A stretch of DNA of 32,332 nt, taken from Isotricha intestinalis. Taxonomy: Eukaryota > Ciliophora > Litostomatea > Vestibuliferida > Isotrichidae. The stretch lies in contig JAJJLU010000550.1 of the NCBI GenBank assembly GCA_023807065.1, positions 1-32,332 of the forward strand. The letters are read 5' to 3'. Shown here piece by piece: positions 29,291-32,332 of this stretch. The stretch's first letter is position 1. Each line of letters starts with the position of its first letter. The position numbers and the translations under genes were made by a program. The notes beneath the pieces were generated by a model. That model worked only from the letters and a program-made list of their open reading frames with translations. It was not told where the DNA came from and did not search any database.

Positions 29291-29358
29291 TAAAAAAATA
29301 TTATTAAAATAATTTAACTTATTTATTGAATTTCAAAAAATATTTCTTTTAAAATATC

Positions 29359-31113
29359 TCATTTATTTTGTTCATTTTGGAAATTTATTTTTTCATATAC
29401 TTTATGTTTAGGAATTATAATAATTTTATTTGTATTTTCATAAATTTTTTGAATTAATTTTCTTTGTTTTTCCATATCTTCTTTTTTTCTATTTTCAATA
29501 TGTTCTAATTTATCTTTTAAATTTTTTGTTAATCTAAATTGTTTATATTCATTTGGTAAATTTAATATGAAATATTTTTTTTCATTCATTAATTGATCAA
29601 CAAGATTTTCAATAATTTCTAATCTAACTATTGTAATATTTTTTCCATGTAAAAGTTCTTCATTTATTATAAATTTCTTAAAATATTTATTTATATTTTT
29701 AAATATATTAAAAATATGATCTTCTAAACTTTTTATCAAATTTTTTGTTTTTTGATTTATTGGAAATTTTTTCAACAAATAATTTTTTTCTTGAATTAAC
29801 TCTTTATTTCTTTCTTTTAATATTTCTTTTTGTTTTAAATAATTTCTAATTTGTTCATAATTTCTTTTTTCTCTTTCTTTTTCATAAATTTCAAAATCTT
29901 TTTGTAATTTTTGAAGAACAATCCTTTCATTTTTAATATCTTTTCTTATTGTGTTATAATCAACTAAATATTTTGAAAGTTCATCATTTAAAATGTCATA
30001 AACTGTAAAAAAAGAATCAACATTCTCAAAAATTGGTTTATTTACTTTTTCTATGGTTTCTTCGTTTATTGTTTCAGCAGAAATTTTTTTTTCTGGAAAA
30101 TGCTTTGTATATTGTGAAATAAAATATTTTTTCTTTATTAATGTATTATTCATACTTTTATTCACATTCATTGAATATCTTTTTATAGTATTTTTTTTTA
30201 TATAATCATTTAATGCTAATTCTCTTTTTTTTTCGTCTTTTTCAATTTCTTTAAAATCTTCTAATTTAAATTTATTTGTTTCTAAAGTTTTATTTTTAAC
30301 TTGAAGAAGAAATTTTTTTATTTCAATATAATTTAATAGTTTTTCTAATAATTTTTTCTTTTTTTTATTTAATCTATCTATTTCTTGAGTTAATGAATTT
30401 TCTTTTAAAAGTAATTTTTCAAAATTAAAAGCTTCTCTATTATAAATACTTTTATAATTCCTAACACAACTTTTAAAATCTTCCATATATTTATTTAAAT
30501 ATTTTTCAGTTTTTTGATGATTGAATATAGTATAATCATATTCTGATTTTTTATTTTCTACATTTTCTTTTTCTTTATTTATTTCAATTGATAATAATTT
30601 ATTTTTATAATTTTCATATCTTTCTTCTCTGATAATCCCATTGAATAAAAGTAATTTTCCATAATTTCGTTTTTTCATAAATTTTTTACCATTTGATTCA
30701 ATTAAATTATTTACATTTCTTTTTTCAATATAAGAAGGAGATGTTGAAAAAGTTTCGTTTATATTATTATTATAATTTCTTGAAAGATTTATTGTATTAT
30801 TTAACTGTTGATATGATGAAATATTTGATGCATTATATTTTAAATAATTAGAATTTGCAAAACTTGTATCATTACTACTAAGTAAATAATCTTTATCTAT
30901 AGAAATTGCTAATCTATTATCTCTCATACTGTTATTAAATAAATTTCTTATACTATTATTTTCTTTTTTTTTCTTATGAATTTGTCTTAATGATGTAAAA
31001 ACATAAAATGAAGAATATAATTTTTCACTATTTTTTGGTTTGTAACAATTCAACAATTTCTTTTTATTTTTTGAAATTAATGTTGACAAATTATCTATTG
31101 AATCATCATTCAT
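29359..31113 (-). CDS. Coiled-coil protein, unidentified
   Basis: This 584-residue protein has a Ser/Asn-rich, probably disordered N-terminus (about 1-150). Long charged helices follow with heptad character: about 195-310 (NFEKLLLKENSLTQEIDRLN and on) and about 380-560 (IRKDIKNERIVLQKLQKDFE, RKKEDMEKQRKLIQKI). No enzymatic motif or membrane helix is visible. The arrangement of two coiled-coil blocks resembles ciliary or basal-body coiled-coil proteins of the CCDC/CFAP kind, but I cannot assign it to one. It is the most telomere-proximal intact gene, is transcribed away from the telomere, and its 3' end converges on the CTU2 fragment 69 bp away. It starts at ATG and ends in TAA. Confidence 0.75.
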   Translation of the reverse strand: MNDDSIDNLSTLISKNKKKLLNCYKPKNSEKLYSSFYVFTSLRQIHKKKKENNSIRNLFNNSMRDNRLAISIDKDYLLSSNDTSFANSNYLKYNASNISSYQQLNNTINLSRNYNNNINETFSTSPSYIEKRNVNNLIESNGKKFMKKRNYGKLLLFNGIIREERYENYKNKLLSIEINKEKENVENKKSEYDYTIFNHQKTEKYLNKYMEDFKSCVRNYKSIYNREAFNFEKLLLKENSLTQEIDRLNKKKKKLLEKLLNYIEIKKFLLQVKNKTLETNKFKLEDFKEIEKDEKKRELALNDYIKKNTIKRYSMNVNKSMNNTLIKKKYFISQYTKHFPEKKISAETINEETIEKVNKPIFENVDSFFTVYDILNDELSKYLVDYNTIRKDIKNERIVLQKLQKDFEIYEKEREKRNYEQIRNYLKQKEILKERNKELIQEKNYLLKKFPINQKTKNLIKSLEDHIFNIFKNINKYFKKFIINEELLHGKNITIVRLEIIENLVDQLMNEKKYFILNLPNEYKQFRLTKNLKDKLEHIENRKKEDMEKQRKLIQKIYENTNKIIIIPKHKVYEKINFQNEQNK

Positions 31114-31447
31114 TTTTTTTTAATTTATAAAAGAATAAATATATTTTAATCATAATCTTTAATATAATGAAAATAAGTAAAAGGATAATAATATTTTATA
31201 TAATTTATCCCATATTATTAGATTTAATTTATACTTAAAAGTGACTTTTTGAAAATTATTGAACTTAAGATGATTTGAATTTAGTTAAAAATGAAATAAA
31301 ATAATAAAATAATATTAATGTTAACATTAAAATAAAACATATATAATTATTTTAAGTTTAACAAAATATTGTGATAAAAATAAAATGAAATTTATAGTGA
31401 TCGATTAAAGACTTTAAATATAATATTTAATTAATTAAATACGACAT
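31114..31447. other. AT-rich intergenic region, 334 bp
   Basis: It lies between the coiled-coil gene's start and the end of the decayed WD40 gene. No feature visible. Confidence 0.5.
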
Positions 31448-32250
31448 TTAATTAAATCTTATGAGATTTTTTCTTTCGTTCAATTTTTTTTGAAAACCTT
31501 TATTTTTATATTTTTTATATTTATATTTTATCATAGAATTATTACTGTCTTCATGATCTTCAATTGAACATAAAAATAAACCATCAAAACATTTTATGAT
31601 TGAATTTATTTGTTTAAAATCTATTACATCTTTCAATGATTAGAAATTTTAATTATATAAATTTGTTTCAAATTCCCTCCTATACATAATAAATCTTCTT
31701 CTAATAAACACATTAATTCTATTATTTATTAATTGTTTTAATCATCTTAGAATTCCAAAATTTTTAATTTTATTAAAAATAGAATATGAAACGAATCTTT
31801 TTGATTTAATTTTAAAAGTTTATAATTTATCATTCTATTTGAAAATTAATACTTCAAAAAAGCTTAAATATATTTTGATTATGTAATTTCCAGATTTTCT
31901 TAGTTCCATCCCATGATACGGATATTAATTTTTTTATTTCAATAACTTTAATAATAGAATCAGTTTTTTTACTAATGTTTTATCAGAAGAACAACATTTT
32001 ATTCTTTCATCTTTTAATTGAATTAATGAATTAATTATATATTAAAATGTTCTAATTTAGAATTGAGTTTCATATGAGTCTTTTTTATATATATTTAAAG
32101 ATTTATTACCTGAAAAAAAATAAAATCTTCAATCTTTTAATTGTAATAAATGATTTATAACATCTTTATGAACTTTAAGTATTATTAAATTTTTTTGAAT
32201 TATTAATTTTTTAAATGAAAATTTTTTAAACAATAATTGTAGATTTTAAA
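31448..32250 (-). pseudogene. Decayed WD40-repeat gene beside the telomere
   Basis: On the minus strand, WD40-like blades appear in order but in changing frames. They begin with KVHKDVINHLLQLKD, an in-frame TGA (32129-32131) where Gly is usual, then RFYFFSGNKSLNIYKKDS. Next is INSLIQLKDERIKCCSSDKT, then KLISVSWDGTKKIW at about 31890-31935, then CLLEEDLLCIGGNLKQIYII at about 31650-31715. The last is an open 62-codon tail (INSIIKCFDGLFLCSIEDHE) ending at 31448. The spacing of the blades fits one propeller protein whose 5' end is lost towards the telomere. At least four stops or frameshifts interrupt it. Confidence 0.75.
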
Positions 32251-32286
32251 TTTGTAATTTAAATTTTAATTGAGCAATTTTATAAT

Positions 32287-32332
32287 GGGGATTGGGGATT
32301 GGGGATTGGGGATTGGGGATTGGGGATTGGGG
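32287..32332 (+). repeat. Telomere, (GGGGATT)n
   Basis: Six perfect GGGGATT units followed by GGGG run to the last base of the window. The G-rich strand reads 5'->3' towards the end, as at a true right-hand chromosome end. It begins 36 bases beyond the decayed WD40 gene without any longer subtelomeric repeat array. The left edge of the window has no telomere. Confidence 0.93.

Noticed and set aside
1..32332. tRNA, rRNA, CRISPR arrays and bacterial-type promoters or ribosome-binding sites
   Set aside because: None was found; gene style and telomere indicate a eukaryotic nuclear chromosome, where the bacterial signals would not apply.

Overview
The window looks like the end of a macronuclear chromosome of a ciliate, or of a closely comparable ciliated protist. 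The sequence is extremely AT-rich and all genes are intronless and closely spaced. It carries a cilium-tip protein (CEP104-like) and a two-helix membrane protein of a kind typical of ciliates. The last 46 bases are a G-rich telomere tract of GGGGATT units, which differs from the GGGGTT of Tetrahymena by one A. Intact genes stop at TAA or TGA and long frames are open under the standard code, so this is not a Tetrahymena/Paramecium-type code. That combination fits a standard-code lineage such as the litostomes, but the assignment is an inference from memory.

Layout. 1-15 kb: the 3' part of a divergent HSP70 gene (cut by the window start), CTU2 (tRNA wobble-uridine thiolation), a short CEP104-like gene, a 2.1 kb pseudogene broken mostly in poly-A runs, an F-box gene, a kinase/pseudokinase gene, a two-domain cyclic-nucleotide-binding-fold gene, and a membrane-anchored MDR-type oxidoreductase. 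15-22 kb: a decayed gene, then a head-to-tail tandem duplication of a 3211-bp unit. Its two copies look identical base for base, and each carries one 678-residue membrane-protein gene. 22-26 kb: an intact WD40 gene and an IQ-like gene. 26 kb to the end: a gene-poor subtelomeric zone holding a decayed block of clearly higher GC, a frameshifted fragment of the CTU2 gene from the other end of the window, one intact coiled-coil gene, and a decayed WD40 gene lying directly against the telomere.

The genes do not form an operon or a pathway; they are housekeeping, ciliary and signalling genes side by side. The main story is structural. One chromosome end shows a very fresh (or artefactual) duplication and at least five gene remnants. 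One remnant derives from a gene still present in the window, and one may have come from a foreign source. None of the remnants can be seen from intact single frames alone; they appear only when frames are joined by eye.
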